This document shows, piece after piece, positions 40,979 to 51,391 of a stretch of 64,000 nt of DNA. Where the stretch lies: positions 1 to 64,000 of the forward strand of contig SSNU01000137.1 of the NCBI GenBank assembly GCA_012064415.1, read 5' to 3'. Below the pieces are notes generated by a model. It was not told the DNA's origin and made no database searches. It saw only the letters and a list, made by a program, of their open reading frames with translations. This DNA comes from Gyrodactylus bullatarudis. Its lineage: Eukaryota > Platyhelminthes > Monogenea > Gyrodactylidea > Gyrodactylidae. Both the position numbers and the translations under genes were made by a program. Position 1 is the stretch's first letter; each line of letters starts with the position of its first letter.

Positions 40979-41791
40979 TGACAATAACGTTGTTCGCTTG
41001 CTGCCTGACTATGTTGTATTCTGGCTTGTATTAGTCTATCTGTATAAAAAGAAAAAGGAGAGAAAGGTGTAGTATTTCTTAAAAAATAAGGATTATAAAA
41101 ATTACAGTGATTGTTATAGTAATCAGAATTATTAGAGTAATAACTCTGATAATATAACTCATCACTTGAAAGAACATTAAAATTAAGATTAGAATAAAAA
41201 ACATTTAGATTACCCTGATAAAAATAGTTAGGACTCAAAATATTTCGAATACATATCGTATTCTTCTTCTGGCGTGAGATTTTTCAAAAAACTGAAGATA
41301 CCTTGGGAGTTTACCTTTTGGAGTCTATAGAGATTAAACTCAACGAGGTTGTTAATGGTTATAAGACGGATATAAATATTGGAAATCGTTGGTTAGAATT
41401 GATTGATTAAAGTTGAGAAGAAATCTGATTGGTTTAATGTTTTGATTGGACACACAGGGTTTAAGTATCTTCAGTTTTTTGAAAAATCTCACGCCAGAAG
41501 AAGAATACGATATGTATTCGAAATATTGTGTGAGTCCTAACTATTTTTATCAGGGTAATCTAAATGTTTTTTGTTCTAATCTTAATTTTAATGTTCTTTC
41601 AAGTGATGAGTTATATTATCAGAGTTATTACTCTAATAATTCTGATTACTATAACAATCACTGTAATTTTTATAATCCTTATTTTTTAAGAAATACTACA
41701 CCTTTCTCTCCTTTTTCTTTTTATACAGATAGACTAATACAAGCCAGAATACAACATAGTCAGGCAGCAAGCGAACAACGTTATTGTCAAG
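40979..41791. mobile_element. Foldback element with protein-coding-like arms
   Basis: Arms at 40979-41300 and 41465-41791 are nearly identical reverse complements of about 325 bp, around a loop of about 165 bp. Each arm, read outward, is an open frame for the same Tyr/Asn/Ser-rich peptide, with segments SFLKNLTPEEEYDMYSKY, NVLSSDELYYQSYYSNNSDY and RIQHSQAASEQRYCQ. The right-arm frame (about 41446-41829) lacks a family match. Decayed relatives occur at 5165-5465 and near 33000. It could be a captured gene fragment or part of a transposon protein. Confidence 0.75.
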
Positions 41792-44000
41792 ATACTGAAA
41801 GTGTAAATTTCCCAATTCTAATTTTATAAATTATTATATAAAGTATGTTTAAAATGTATTAGAATTATTGCAAGAAGCGTACAGAATAGGAAGAGAGAGG
41901 CTCTAATCAATTTATCTTAATCTATTTAAACAAATCTGCAAACTTTTATGAAGGAGAAATGTATCTCATTCTCTACAAATACATAGTATAGAGATGTATA
42001 AAGAGTCTTGTTGTATTTCCTCTATATACAAATACAACTTTGTAGATATCTATGACTCTTTTTCTTATTGAATGCTGCATGAAAATGATACAGAGTAATA
42101 AATAAATACAGTATACTGAAAGAGGGAACTTGAGTAGACTCATTGTAATAGTAGCTTCTACAAGAACAGCACAGATTGAAAAGGGAAGATAATCAAGTGA
42201 TTTATTAAATGAAATAGAGGAATCAATTTTCTAAATAATTCAGCGAAAATCAATTACAGTTTTCTTATAAAATTAGTTTCTGGTACTGGAAAAAAGTTCA
42301 CTTCCCTATGAGTTTTATGACTTATGCAAACTATAATATTAAATCTTTGTGAATGAGAACATTCAGACGTGGATATTATTTTATTCTGAAGACTACTTGA
42401 TAAAAATTAAATAGACTTTTAAATGAAGGCCTATATAAATCTGTGATTATAAATGTTACATGATGATATTCTGGATTTCTTTCAATAAATCCATTTCCTA
42501 CCAGATTTTGGTCAACCCAAACTCAATTTAGATTGATTCATCTTGGAATTGAATGTAGCTAAAAAAGGCTCTTGATTCAAATATCTGAGCCATGAACAGT
42601 GTAAGATAATAGAAATCAACAACGTTAAAATAGGATATTTGGGTTCTTGAGATCAAAAAAGAATGTATAAGATTAAAGTTTTAACTTAAAACTTTCAAGG
42701 TTTAGTTTAGGCTACTCTTTCATTAAACCTTCTACATCATCAAACTTTAGATCTGATGCATTGTATGCGATAAATATAGCTCAGTTCTACTTTATTTCCT
42801 CTCATAAATGGCTAAACCTAGATTGATTTTTTAACTCGATTAAAAGAGAATGAAATATTTGGTCAATGTATTATTGTGGTTAGGAGAAAGGAAATCTTCG
42901 CATAATTATATTATATTTTTCTAAAAAGCAGCACACAAACATTCTAAAATTCATATAAACTTGTGTTATTTCTTCCATAATTAGGCTTTATTTATTTCCT
43001 TTTATTTAGTTGAAAACTTGATAAAAAGTGCGTAATTTATAGGGGGAATTAATAATAATCAAGATATTCTCACCCCCTATTCACCTCAGATACTCTCTTT
43101 CCCTAATAAATGCACTAGATTGATTAAATTGAAAGAACTAGGCCAGATCTATGATAGCTATTATAAGAACTATAGTTTAGTAGTTTAGAATGTAAAGATT
43201 TTGAAATGAGATGAATTTAAATTAAAGATTTATATTATTTATTAAAGATTTGAGAGGATAATATCCACGAACTGGACTAAAAATTACATTGAATGGTAAT
43301 GTTGAAGAATCACTGGCTGGATACTTTACGACTTTGATAGTTTCTTAGAGACTTTACTAAACAGACTGTATATTTTAGCGTATTTTTCTACTTAGAGTAA
43401 ATAAAATGTGATAATAAACAATGTATTTAAAGTCCCTATGTTTCAAATTTTTCATCGAGTTCTACTGTTTAGGATAGTTTGAAAGAGAACTAAAATAGTT
43501 TCCAATACAGGCCCCGCTAGAATAAAATGCATCAATAACGAAAACTTTCAATCTAAGAAGTTGTTTGCAAAAGATATGGAAAACATGTTTTTCTATGTGG
43601 TAAAATGCCTTGTGACAAGAGCCAAGTCATAATTGATTAACAAAAATTCTTGTTCAATATACTATATTTTTAAAAATTAATCGATGTTATTATAAAGAAA
43701 TAATGAGTGCATTATTTTATCCAATTTTGAGATTCAGATGGAAAATTGAGGGCTTTGCTCACCAGGGAAAAAATCCAATCCTCATGATAGTAAAAAAGTT
43801 TCTTTAAAGATTTCTTGAGTAAAGTTTTAAAGATACCTTGATTTTAGTTTGAATCGAATATTATTATTATTATTATCAAGGAATAATTTCCAAAAAATTT
43901 AAGTTGATTTAGAATCGTTTTTATTATATATAATAATATCTCAATGTTACTTGCAAGTATATATTCGTAAATTAAATAAATTCTCGTTTAATCATATTAA
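41792..44000. other. Intergenic, nothing recognised
   Basis: AT-rich with no supported exon or repeat, ending at the TTAA of the following MITE. Confidence 0.4.
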
Positions 44001-44081
44001 CCCCTTCGAAACCATAAGAAATCAGAGATGGTCTAAATTGGTTGATTAAGAGATCGTGTTCGACTTCTGGGATCGAAGGGG
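44001..44081. mobile_element. 81-bp TTAA-flanked MITE (piggyBac-like ends)
   Basis: Starts CCCCTTCGA and ends TCGAAGGGG, a perfect 9-bp terminal inverted repeat. It is flanked on both sides by TTAA (43997-44000 and 44082-44085). TTAA duplication and CCC-type ends are the piggyBac superfamily signature. Confidence 0.8.
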
Positions 44082-44683
44082 TTAACGACAAGGACAGAAA
44101 TTTTGCCGATTTCGCTATTTTGGATATGATGAATAGAATTTCAATATCAATTACCAGGTGTCATCTTTTCTTCTGAGTTTTCTTATAACTGAAAAAATTT
44201 CGCGATTATTATTATATTAAAACATGACATGCCGCCATTTTGCTAACACATTCCCAGATATAATCAGATATAATTTAAGATAAAATTCTGAATTGCTATT
44301 TTTTCAACGAATATGCTCCCCCCCATTGAGTTTCTGTTCTCAGCATACTTTTCATATCATTTCTGTTATAAATGAACATGATTTATTTTAAATTGTATTA
44401 CACAAATGATGAATACGTATTGAATATGTATTAAAAAATATATTTTAACAAATAAAAATTTTATTCAATTTTAGATAGGCAATTTTGCAATCGGTTAGCA
44501 ATTGTCTGACTTAACTTTGCCAATTTCTGATTTGTGCTGCAACTTGCGATCTAAAAAGATTAAAGCTTTAACATTACAATAAAAGTGAAAGTAATAATTG
44601 AATCTTTCAAGTTGATTCAACAAGCATCGACTCTACTTGATTAATAGCTATCAACTGTATGTAGGAATTTAATTTATAATTTC
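44082..44683. other. 3' flank of CPSF3
   Basis: Non-coding. A minus-strand AATAAA lies within 44460-44466, about 220 bp past the CPSF3 stop, and could be its polyadenylation signal. Confidence 0.4.
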
Positions 44684-47600
44684 TTATCCTTTTTTCCAAG
44701 TGGGAAATACCAGATGGAGATTACTCACAAATGTATTCATATCAAATTGTACATGATGTTCACCCACGTGGAAACTAATCAAGTCATCCTCCTGATCAGT
44801 TTCATTGTCTGCATGTTGCTTAGATTCTGATTCATCAATCATAATTTCTTCAAGTTTAATAACACCTTTATTATCTTCGTTATCTGGGAGTTTGCCTGAA
44901 TCATGATCATCGATAACTTGGATGGATTTTTTTGACTGGTCCCTAAAAATATTCTCACCAAATACATCGATAAAAGTTCGGCAAATATTCTTCCGCATTG
45001 TACTTTTAGAGTATTCAATAACTTCGAATTTTTCCTCTATTTTGTTAAGATTAGGTTAAGAGATTTTCTTGAGAAAAAGATACATGCTTAAATTACCCAA
45101 GTTGGTTCTACTGAGATTGGCGATTCTCATAATAAGATTTTGGACAGAATCTGCATACATGTCGTTTGTAGGATTCGACTGCCACTGAAAAAAAAACAAG
45201 AACAATGGAGTAATTTGAGTTCAATCGATTAATGTAGATCAATGATCAGAGAATAACTTACTGAAATTGTAACAGTGGATGATTTCCACAAGACTGAAAT
45301 TTTATCAAATACAATGAATTCTTTAGAGTTTATCTTATCCTTGATAACTTTAACAGATCCAGAGAGAAGGAGCAAATGAAACTTTAAAGTTTCAACATTA
45401 CCACTAAAGGGAATCGAAATTGACTGAGACAGTGTGATACTGGCAAGGTCTGTATAAACTGAAATAAAGTTGAAGTAAATTGATTACTGTATTTTCAACA
45501 TAGCTTATTATAAAACACAAAGGAGAATTCGAAAAATTTTGATTAATTAAAAAATTAAATCTTACTGGGTAATTCTTCTGGTGTCATGAGATGATAACTG
45601 TAGTTCTTTTTGACAAGAACTCCAGAGATTACTTCGTCATTTCCCAATTTATTCTTTGCCAATGATCCAAGGACTTTGGCAATCTTTTCACCTCTAAACT
45701 TCAATTCAACAGGCTCACAATTTTTCGGCATATAAAATTGTATATCAATTGGAGCCTTTTCTTTATTGTTGTTGTCAGAATTTTTTCCATTTGCCTGTTC
45801 CTCGTTAAAGTCTTCGTATTCTCTCCTTAGAGCAGAACATAATCTTGACATTTCATTTGCTTCACCATGGACGAGAATGACATGGCTAGGTTTAAGTTCT
45901 CGGATAAACTCGCTAGTCTGTTTGTAATCTGTATGAGCGCTAAAGCTAATGTAATCTACACTACACTTTAGGGGTAAAGTTTGACCAGACATGGTAACAA
46001 TTTCTTGCGGCAAAGATAAAATTTGTTTGGCTAATGTCCCTTCAACACAATAACCAGCTATAATAACACCATTTCTACTGTCTGTACACCAATTTTCAAA
46101 TAGCTCTCGACTGAGTCCAGATTGCATCATACCAGGACTGGCCATTACCACACATGGACCATCATCGTTGAAATTACTCAAGTTCTGAAGAATAATTTAA
46201 ATTTAAAATCAATTTGAATAGAATACAAATTTCCATAAACTTCAATGGGAATTAATTTAAACTGAATCGTTTAATTCTTGAGATAATAGCTACTGATAAA
46301 AATTATTTCACTGGCCTTTAGAATATCTATTTTGAATTTCTTTATTGTATAATTCATAATCAAAAGAGTCTTAAATGAAAAATTTCTTGTATATCTTGAA
46401 TTGTTCTAGATAGATTTAGAGCTATTCATTTCAAAACAAAAAAAAACTTGACTAGTTTATCTTGTCTTTTTGTAGGGAAGAAAATGATCCGGATAGCATT
46501 GTATTAAATTCTTAGCAATGCTTAGAATTACTGAAATAATCTTTCTTTTTTTCTATCTGAATGTAAAAGAAAAAATTGTTCATATCAATCATATTAAAGA
46601 TCTCGACGAACGTAATGATCTTAAACTCACACCCAAACCTCATGTCTTTCATCTTATAACAAATGAGATAATCATCCTATTCTATAACCATGTAACTTTT
46701 TGTATTTGCACATATTTTTTTCTTTAAGAATGAAAAACCTTCTATTCCAAAATATCTAAGTGAAACATATATTAATTAAAAAGTGGTGATAATAATTAAC
46801 GTAGAAATTATTAAGGTGAATAAACTATAAGATTCAAGAAATGGATATAATATACAATGTATAAAATTTCAAAATTTTTTGTCTCACTTTTAAATTGGAA
46901 ATATGACGAAAGACAAAAGGGTTATTATTCATGACTTGATTGCGAATCTTTTGGTTCATTGCATGAATATAAGTTTGGTAAACAGCCATACACTTTTTAG
47001 CAAGTTGACTAGCATAATAAATTGGAACATCATGAAGATCTGGATTCTTTGACCAATAATCATCCAATATTAACATAAGTTCTTGAGCTCTTCCAAGAGC
47101 GAATGCAGGTATAAGACAACGACCTCCCCGTGAAATTATATCATGAACAATTTTAGTGAACCGAAATTCTCGTTCGTCTTGTTTATCGTGGATATGAATT
47201 CCATACGTTGATTCTGTTATGAGCACATCTGGTCGACAAGGAGGTATTTCAGCGCTTAATAAATGGCGATCTTCTTGGCGACTAAAATCTCCAGTATACA
47301 AAATTTTGACGCCAGCTATTTCTATCTGGAACATGGCGGCACCTAAAACATGTCCGGCATGATAAGCTGTAAATTTTATTCCATTTGCTTCAATTTCTTG
47401 ATGAAAGTCAATAGGAGTTATAAAATCAAGTGATGATATTATATCAGCATCAGTATATAATGTCTGATCTCCTCTAGCATCATTATTACTGATTCTAATA
47501 AAATCAGCCAACAGGTATCGATAAATAGCTTTGGTAGCATGTGTCATGTAGCATTTAGCATTTATTCCTGATTTCAACAATAGAAATGGTAATCCTCCGC

Positions 47601-47913
47601 AATGATCAAGATGAAAACTTATAAAATATTTTATAAACCCGACTCACTGACTGATAAGAATTAAATCAATAGATCCGATATCTTGTACAGCATCAATAAA
47701 AGGAAGACTTTCTTTATTTCTTAAGCCTGGGTGGATACCGAAATCCATCTACAAATGTTATTAATTTTATACAACATACAAGAATTGTTTTCCCTTTAAA
47801 AGTGAGCAGCATACAAGATCTTCCAACTTCTTGTCCAGCACCACTTTAAAGTTAATAATAATAACATACAGAGGCATGACAACAAGCTTATCGGCTTCAT
47901 CATTAGGTTCCAT
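44684..47913 (-). CDS. CPSF3: Cleavage and polyadenylation specificity factor subunit 3 (CPSF73)
   Basis: Exons in transcript order: 47913-47870, 47843-47780, 47748-47648, 47617-46888, 46184-45566, 45458-45262, 45184-45097 and 45036-44684 (731 aa, phases continuous). CPSF73 is the zinc-dependent endonuclease that cuts pre-mRNA before polyadenylation and histone pre-mRNAs. Metallo-beta-lactamase motifs: [10 protein letters not shown] near the N-terminus, HFHLDHCGG at residues 70-78, [27 protein letters not shown], and the beta-CASP/C-terminal motif FSAHTD. The visible metal-binding histidines and aspartates are present. The C-terminal domain is family-like but acidic, and the protein is slightly longer than human CPSF73. 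The first three introns are 26, 31 and 30 nt. The third splits the codon of the first catalytic His. The start ATG is the first in frame and matches the family N-terminus. It is head-to-head with CDT1. Confidence 0.95.
47618..47647 (-). other. Ultrashort CPSF3 intron 3 (30 nt)
   Basis: Minus strand, begins GTGAGT and ends TTATAAG. The interior is a near-palindrome (TTTATAAAATATTTTATAA). It splits a His codon CA/T of the catalytic HFHLDH motif. Retention reads CAG then TGA. Confidence 0.88.
47749..47779 (-). other. Ultrashort CPSF3 intron 2 (31 nt)
   Basis: Minus strand, begins GTATGT and ends TTTGTAG. It joins FKGKTIL to MDFGIHPGL, which is contiguous in the family. Confidence 0.88.
47844..47869 (-). 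other. Ultrashort CPSF3 intron 1 (26 nt)
   Basis: Minus strand, begins GTATGT and ends TTAAAG. Splicing joins CCTCT to T-GGT so that conserved [10 protein letters not shown] follows directly. Retention shifts the frame to a stop. Confidence 0.85.
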
Positions 47914-48034
47914 TTGAAATGTTATCAATAAAAAACAACCAAAATCAACAAATAGCACTTTAAATTAACAATTTCGAAAATTGTGCGCTTATCAAAATTT
48001 TTATTATTTATTATTTAATAATTTAAATATCATA
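47914..48034. promoter_or_regulatory. Divergent promoter region between CPSF3 and CDT1
   Basis: Only 121 bp separate the two start codons. The sequence is almost pure A/T with runs of TTATT and no recognised TATA or initiator arrangement. It must hold both 5' UTRs and any shared promoter, so co-regulation is likely but inferred. Confidence 0.6.
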
Positions 48035-49762
48035 ATGACTGCTTCTGAGGTGTCAGAATTTTACAGAGTGACTCGTTCGCATAAAAAGAATGCTAAGGAA
48101 ATACTTAATCAAGTAAGTATTTTTCAATAATTTCAGGAACCTGCTCACATCCGTTTTCATGAATTAACTGAAAAAACACCTCGCAAATCAAGAACTACTT
48201 CCAAAACTAAAACTCCAGTTAAGATTAATACCCCAAGTACCAAAAAGACATCCAACTTAATACTGAGTCCTAGTAAAAGAGATGTATCTGAAGGCTTAGA
48301 AAATTTAAGTCTTCTTTCTCCAAACAAAATTTGCAAGGTTTCAGTCAAGCCAAAATTAACTAAAAAGTCCTGTTTAGAAACTGACATTGAAAAGTTGAAG
48401 GAAATAAGACAGCGAAAACCTGCTAGTGAACGATTAAAATATCTCTCTGAGAGACCGGATTCCCCACTTAAAAGTCCTAATAAGGCATTACTCTCACCTA
48501 CTAAGATAAATCCAGAGGTCAAGACAGATTGTTTGTCGAAGATATCATCAAAGCTGCCATTGCCAATCAATTTTTCGAGATTGAATGAAGCATTCAGGCA
48601 TTGTGAAACTGTAGTTAGTATGCTTCATAATCGTCACGAATCTTGTACATTAGACAAAGTTCAACCTGCTGTTGAGCGTATAATTCACAGAGCATTTGGG
48701 GAAGAGGACATTCAAAAAATTGTAGAAGTTTATCCGTCTTGCTATTTCCTCAAATACGATAAACAAGTTGATAGAGTTACAAAGAAATTAACTGGATGTT
48801 ATACCTTGACACTCGAACCTTGTTTGCGTTCAGATAATACCCAAATTGGAGTTCAATCTCCAACAAAGGGCTATCTTCCTTTTAACGGTTCTAGATTACT
48901 TCAGAGAAAGAAAGAATTTGAGCGAAGACTTTACGAGCGTGTCTTCTCTGCACACTTTGATCATCTCCTCAGTTTAAAGGTGAAAAAAGGGGATATCCCC
49001 AGACCCGAAGAGATAAAGAGATGGCATCCATCATTCAAATTAGATAGTTTAGACATCACAATCTCTTTAAATAGAATGCCTATGAGTCCTGCTAAAATGG
49101 AAAGAAAACTAACCAGTGCAAGAGAAGCCGTCAATTTGTTTAGAGCCAGGGTTTTGTTTAAAGAAGCTGACATTTGTGAAGAAATTGCCAAAGATGCGGA
49201 AACTATCCCCGTTAGCGACCAACTCAATGTCAATGATCTTTTTAACGATGCAGATGATATTGCTAAACCCAGAATGAGTACACCAATGGCATTGATGAGT
49301 CCTAGAAAGACATTGTCTACTATCGATAGTGAGCTCAACTCAGGAAAAAGTTTGACCGGTATATCAAGAGCTCTTCTGGCAAAAGTACGTGCTAAAGAGG
49401 AAAAGTACAAAATGTTAACAATCAAGAAAAGTACTCTTTCACCTGCTCGGGAAGCAATTCTTTCTCGAATTCCTGAAATGGTTCCTCAATTGTGGTGTAT
49501 ACTCAGAGCTAATAAATCAGGAAAGCCAATGCAATTTTCTCAAATAGCTAAAGGATTGTCATCTTCCTGCAACACTGGTAATCTTAGTATGGAATCCACC
49601 CTTGAACATCTTAAAACATTAGTTGAATTTGCACCTCCAGGTTGGGTAGAATATCTAGACTGGACAGTACCTCATCTAAAGTTAATTAATGAAGAAATGT
49701 CATTGAAGGATGTGCTAGATGATGTTAAAGCAAAAATCCAAGAAGAAAGAAATATTTCTTGA
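48035..49762 (+). CDS. CDT1: DNA replication licensing factor CDT1
   Basis: Exons 48035-48112 and 48137-49762 (567 aa). CDT1 loads the MCM2-7 helicase at origins and is restrained by geminin and by PCNA-coupled proteolysis. The first exon encodes 26 residues including SEFYRVTRSHKK, which resembles the PIP degron that recruits CRL4-Cdt2. The central geminin-binding winged helix starts near residue 166: LPLPINFSRLNEAFRHCETV, then MLHNRHES and VYPSCYFLKY. The C-terminal winged helix that binds MCM begins near residue 450: IPEMVPQLWCILRANKSG, then GWVEYLD. A basic, Ser/Pro-rich N-terminal region contains several SP sites for cyclin-dependent kinases. The ATG at 48035 is the first in frame and puts the degron at the N-terminus, as in other CDT1 proteins. 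The intron between the exons is 24 nt. Confidence 0.95.
48113..48136 (+). other. Ultrashort CDT1 intron (24 nt)
   Basis: Begins GTAAGT and ends AATTTCAG, both near-consensus. Retention adds an in-frame TAA after a few codons. Removal keeps one frame from the degron exon into the body of the protein. Confidence 0.88.
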
Positions 49763-49940
49763 TCAATAATTAAAATTCATAATATAAACTAAATGTGATT
49801 AATGTTAAAATTAAATTTATGTTGTAATATATCTATTTATTTTAAGAATTCTAAACTATTCAACAGCTTTCTCGTCAAACTTTCTTCCATGAAAAGGGAC
49901 AAATCTAGTGATGGGCTCGTAATCAACGAAATAAATTCCA

Positions 49941-50265
49941 ATGGCACCAAGACCGATAGCAAAACCTTTGAAAGAATTTTTCCTAAAGTATGACGAAGGA
50001 GATTTACCAGTTATCCATAAACTTAGTAGCAGGGCGAGTTACGCATTTGGCTTTATGAAGAATTTGGTTCATCATCTCAAAATGTGTTAACTATTCAAAC
50101 AAATTAAGCAAAAAGGGTTTTAAAATTTTTGAATTTGAAGTTGACTTTATTTTCACTTATTGCGCTAGAATCAAATTATGGCATTATGATGAGTTCCTCT
50201 TATCACCACCAGATAGATTACCCCGAGAATTTCATTACGATATGCCCTTTTTACCTATAAATTAA
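49941..50265 (+). CDS. Small unrecognised gene, 99 aa, putative 25-nt intron
   Basis: Exons 49941-50083 and 50109-50265. ATG in a good context (CCAATGG). Exon 1 encodes MAPRPIAKPLKEFFLKYDEG and, later, RASYAFGFMKNLVHHLK. Exon 2 encodes an aromatic, charged C-terminus with RIKLWHYDEF, LLSPPDRLPREFHYDM and final FLPIN. The two open blocks lie in different frames and are joined exactly by a 25-nt GTGTTA...ATTAAG segment. Without splicing, the first block ends in TAA. The composition looks coding and is not AT-driven. No family was recognised, and the length resembles small mitochondrial or complex subunits only superficially. It starts 178 bp after the CDT1 stop and ends 29 bp before the SUZ-gene ATG, so co-transcription is possible. 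It could instead be a remnant. Confidence 0.45.
50084..50108 (+). other. Putative ultrashort intron (25 nt) of the small gene
   Basis: Begins GTGTTA and ends AATTAAG. Inferred only from the two open blocks it joins in phase; no homology supports it. Confidence 0.4.
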
Positions 50266-50294
50266 TTACTATCTACATTTACTGTTTATTTTTC

Positions 50295-50981
50295 ATGAAT
50301 AGCACTTCGATAACTATATTAAAGCGTCCAAATGATAAAGATATCAAAGAGCAGAGAAATGAGGCGTCTCGTAACAAATCACTCGAAGCTAAAACCTTAG
50401 AACAAAAGAAAGCTGATTATGCTGCTGCACGTCTACGTATTTTGGGTTCAAACTCAGAAATAAAATTAGATAAGGAAGAAAGCACAGTTAACGTTAAAAA
50501 GTCGCCTTCATGTTCTTCTGCATCTTCACTTTCATCGTCATCATCAGCGACTTCGTCACCGATAAAATTGTCATTATCGGACTCGGAAAAAATTAATGAG
50601 ATTAAAAATAACTTGGATTCAGTTTCCATTCTAGATGAAGATCGTTCCGCTGGCGCAAGGCCAAGATTGTCCAATAGTTCAGACAAGGTTCACATGAAGA
50701 AACCATTCAAGATTAAGAATAATAATCAACAGCAACTAATTCAGCCTCAATACAGCTCTTCGTGTATGCCTATGGTCGCAGCTACTTGTGGGGGTACCGG
50801 TGTCGGCCCAAGGATACCGATAACAATGAGGCCTCCGCCCACGTTTATTGACAACAGTATCATGTTGCAACAGGGAGCCAATGTAGGAATGTTTACACCA
50901 TCCTTTCCTCCAATTTTCGCTTATCCTCTCTATCCTACCTATCAATACGTAAGGAAAGATGAACAAAATTCTAAAAGATGA
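50295..50981 (+). CDS. SUZ-domain protein (SZRD1/R3H-SUZ-like)
   Basis: Single open frame of 228 aa. The N-terminus carries a SUZ RNA-binding domain: ITILKRPNDKD, then TLEQKKADYAAARLRILGS, very close to SZRD1 and to the SUZ part of R3HDM/encore proteins. A Ser-rich stretch (SSASSLSSSSSATSS) follows, then a basic region, then a Pro/Tyr-rich tail with MRPPPTFIDN and FAYPLYPTYQYV. SUZ domains bind RNA. No R3H domain is seen upstream, so this is either an SZRD1 relative or the 3' exon of a larger gene; the TTTTTCATGAATAG before the second codon could act as a splice acceptor. An AATAAA follows at 51132. Confidence 0.78.
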   Translation: MNSTSITILKRPNDKDIKEQRNEASRNKSLEAKTLEQKKADYAAARLRILGSNSEIKLDKEESTVNVKKSPSCSSASSLSSSSSATSSPIKLSLSDSEKINEIKNNLDSVSILDEDRSAGARPRLSNSSDKVHMKKPFKIKNNNQQQLIQPQYSSSCMPMVAATCGGTGVGPRIPITMRPPPTFIDNSIMLQQGANVGMFTPSFPPIFAYPLYPTYQYVRKDEQNSKR

Positions 50982-51131
50982 TATTCATTCCCACTATGTA
51001 TTACAGTTATTATGCTATTTATGTTACCACTTTTACTACAGTTCAAGCCAATCTTTCAAACCCATGTGTGTGAAAAGCTTATTAAATTATAACAATTATT
51101 ACCACTAGTTTATTGAAAAACACTATTGACA

Positions 51132-51137
51132 AATAAA
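51132..51137 (+). terminator. Polyadenylation signal AATAAA of the SUZ gene
   Basis: Canonical AATAAA about 150 bp after the stop codon, in an A/T-rich 3' flank. Confidence 0.5.
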
Positions 51138-51391
51138 GATTATAATTAAACCTAATAGAAAGTTTTTTTTTCTAATCTTTTATGCTCTACTGATCAATGA
51201 TAACATCATCACACAAAACTTGTTGTATAATTATTGATACAGATGATCTATTAAATAGATCTGATTATTGAAAAAGTTCTTTACGAATTTGCGAATATTT
51301 CAGAGAAAAATAGAAGAAGTCGTGACAATGTGAATTTATTTAATTTTCATACATCAAAAAATATTCACGAAAATTATTAAATATTACTCTC

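Noticed and set aside
47767..47958. Continuous 63-codon frame over CPSF3 exons 1 and 2
   Set aside because: It reads through the 26-nt intron and leaves the conserved frame. Splicing restores [10 protein letters not shown] and the rest of CPSF73.
48157..49425. Antisense open frames over CDT1 (48157-48570 and 48961-49425)
   Set aside because: Shadows of the CDT1 coding strand with no domain or family features.
50417..50966. Antisense open frames over the SUZ gene
   Set aside because: Shadow frames opposite Ser-rich and Pro-rich coding sequence.
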